Shown in pieces: positions 63,540-64,000 of a stretch of 64,000 nucleotides of DNA. The notes under the pieces are model-generated. The model saw only the letters and a program-made list of their open reading frames with translations. It was not told the DNA's origin and ran no database searches. The stretch is taken from positions 1 through 64,000 of the forward strand of contig NZ_JAIULA010000001.1 in NCBI RefSeq assembly GCF_024160875.1, written 5' to 3'. The translations under genes and the position numbers were made by a program. This DNA comes from Ligilactobacillus ubinensis. GTDB lineage: Bacteria; Bacillota; Bacilli; Lactobacillales; Lactobacillaceae. Position 1 is the stretch's first letter. Each line of letters starts with the position of its first letter.

Positions 63540-64000
63540 ATGAAAATAAAATATTTAGGGACCGGTGCTGCAGAGAGAGTACCAGCAATCTTTTGTAAAT
63601 GTGCTGTTTGTCAAAACGCATGGGAGAAGCAAGGAAAGGAAATGCGAACCCAGACACAAGTACTGATAAATGATGGGGATTTAATGATTGATTTTCCTGG
63701 GGACAGTTATCATCACATGATGAAATATAATCTATCATTTAATGATATTGATTCTTTGCTTCTCACTCACTGGCATTCAGACCATTTATATGCGGAAGAT
63801 TTAGCTTATCGTATGAGTGACTATGCGCAGAAGCTTACAAATAAACTTGATGTATATGGAAATGAAGCCGTAAAAGACTTCTTTGACCGAGCATTTATAT
63901 TAGAGCAAGCTACGGATAACGAAAGAATTCAATATCATAAAAGAGCAAGCTATGAAAAATTTCAAATAAAAGATTACCAGATTTATAGTTTGCCAGCGCA
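63540..64000 (+). CDS. MBL-fold hydrolase, PhnP-like, cut by the window end
   Basis: At least 153 codons are present and the frame is open at base 64000. KYLGTGAAERVPAIFCKCAVC has the PhnP-type opening and cysteines that can hold a structural zinc (positions described, not the full motif), and LLTHWHSDHL is the metallo-beta-lactamase HxHxDH site. PhnP-like enzymes cut cyclic phosphodiesters. The ATG at 63540 lacks a close ribosome site; AAGGGGGTG at 63489-63497 precedes a ten-codon frame instead. It probably belongs to the cluster. Confidence 0.75.
   Translation, partial: MKIKYLGTGAAERVPAIFCKCAVCQNAWEKQGKEMRTQTQVLINDGDLMIDFPGDSYHHMMKYNLSFNDIDSLLLTHWHSDHLYAEDLAYRMSDYAQKLTNKLDVYGNEAVKDFFDRAFILEQATDNERIQYHKRASYEKFQIKDYQIYSLPA

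Overview
The window is AT-rich chromosomal DNA from a low-GC Gram-positive bacterium, most likely a member of the Lactobacillaceae. The evidence is strong AGGAGG ribosome sites with frequent TTG and GTG starts, three T-box loci, a CopY-type operator, Bce-type peptide-detoxification genes, PTS beta-glucoside genes, sortase A, a lipoate ligase, and IS1182 and IS3 remnants. The species cannot be fixed from this window.

Layout. 0-5 kb: an IS1182-type transposase end cuts an RpiR regulator, followed by a cellobiose-type PTS IIC, GH1 6-phospho-beta-glucosidase, ROK kinase and an intact RpiR regulator. 5-9.2 kb: an MFS exporter behind an apparent translational attenuator, a second MFS transporter and a HAD phosphatase. 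9.5-16.8 kb: an SGNH hydrolase, a two-component system convergent with a BcrAB-like ABC transporter, a pseudogene graveyard, and a YhgE-like membrane protein divergent from a MarR regulator. 17-31 kb: YbaK, adenine deaminase, a zinc-independent alcohol dehydrogenase, a complete BceRS-BceAB module, alpha/beta hydrolase, OsmC, lipoate ligase, aldo/keto reductase and an old yellow enzyme. 31-37 kb: an accessory island with a serine recombinase, a four-helix membrane protein of unknown function, and a phage-derived lysis cassette under a LexA/CI-like repressor. 37-53.6 kb: an ABC-2 exporter, a T-box-controlled NhaC transporter, flavin disulfide reductase with MarR, a copper operon, a sulfur-amino-acid ABC transporter behind tandem T-boxes, an ATC hydrolase, a T-box-controlled permease and sortase A. 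53.7-57.8 kb: a second accessory region with decayed copies of the recombinase/membrane-protein pair, a foreign-looking RmlC-like gene and small orphans. 57.8-64 kb: an AraC-regulated cluster of three Gfo/Idh/MocA oxidoreductases, a TIM-barrel isomerase and an MBL hydrolase cut by the window end.

The most interesting items are: (1) the repressor-operator-holin-lysin cassette at 33.0-36.7 kb, with three CI-like operators and a one-base frameshift in the lysin; (2) three copies, in different states of decay, of a serine recombinase plus four-helix membrane protein; (3) a leader peptide and 13-bp hairpin that hides the ribosome site of an MFS gene; (4) tandem T-boxes with AUG specifiers controlling a transporter beside an ATC hydrolase; (5) a copper operon with two stand-alone cupredoxins and a perfect cop box. 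All functional calls come from reading motifs; no database search was run.
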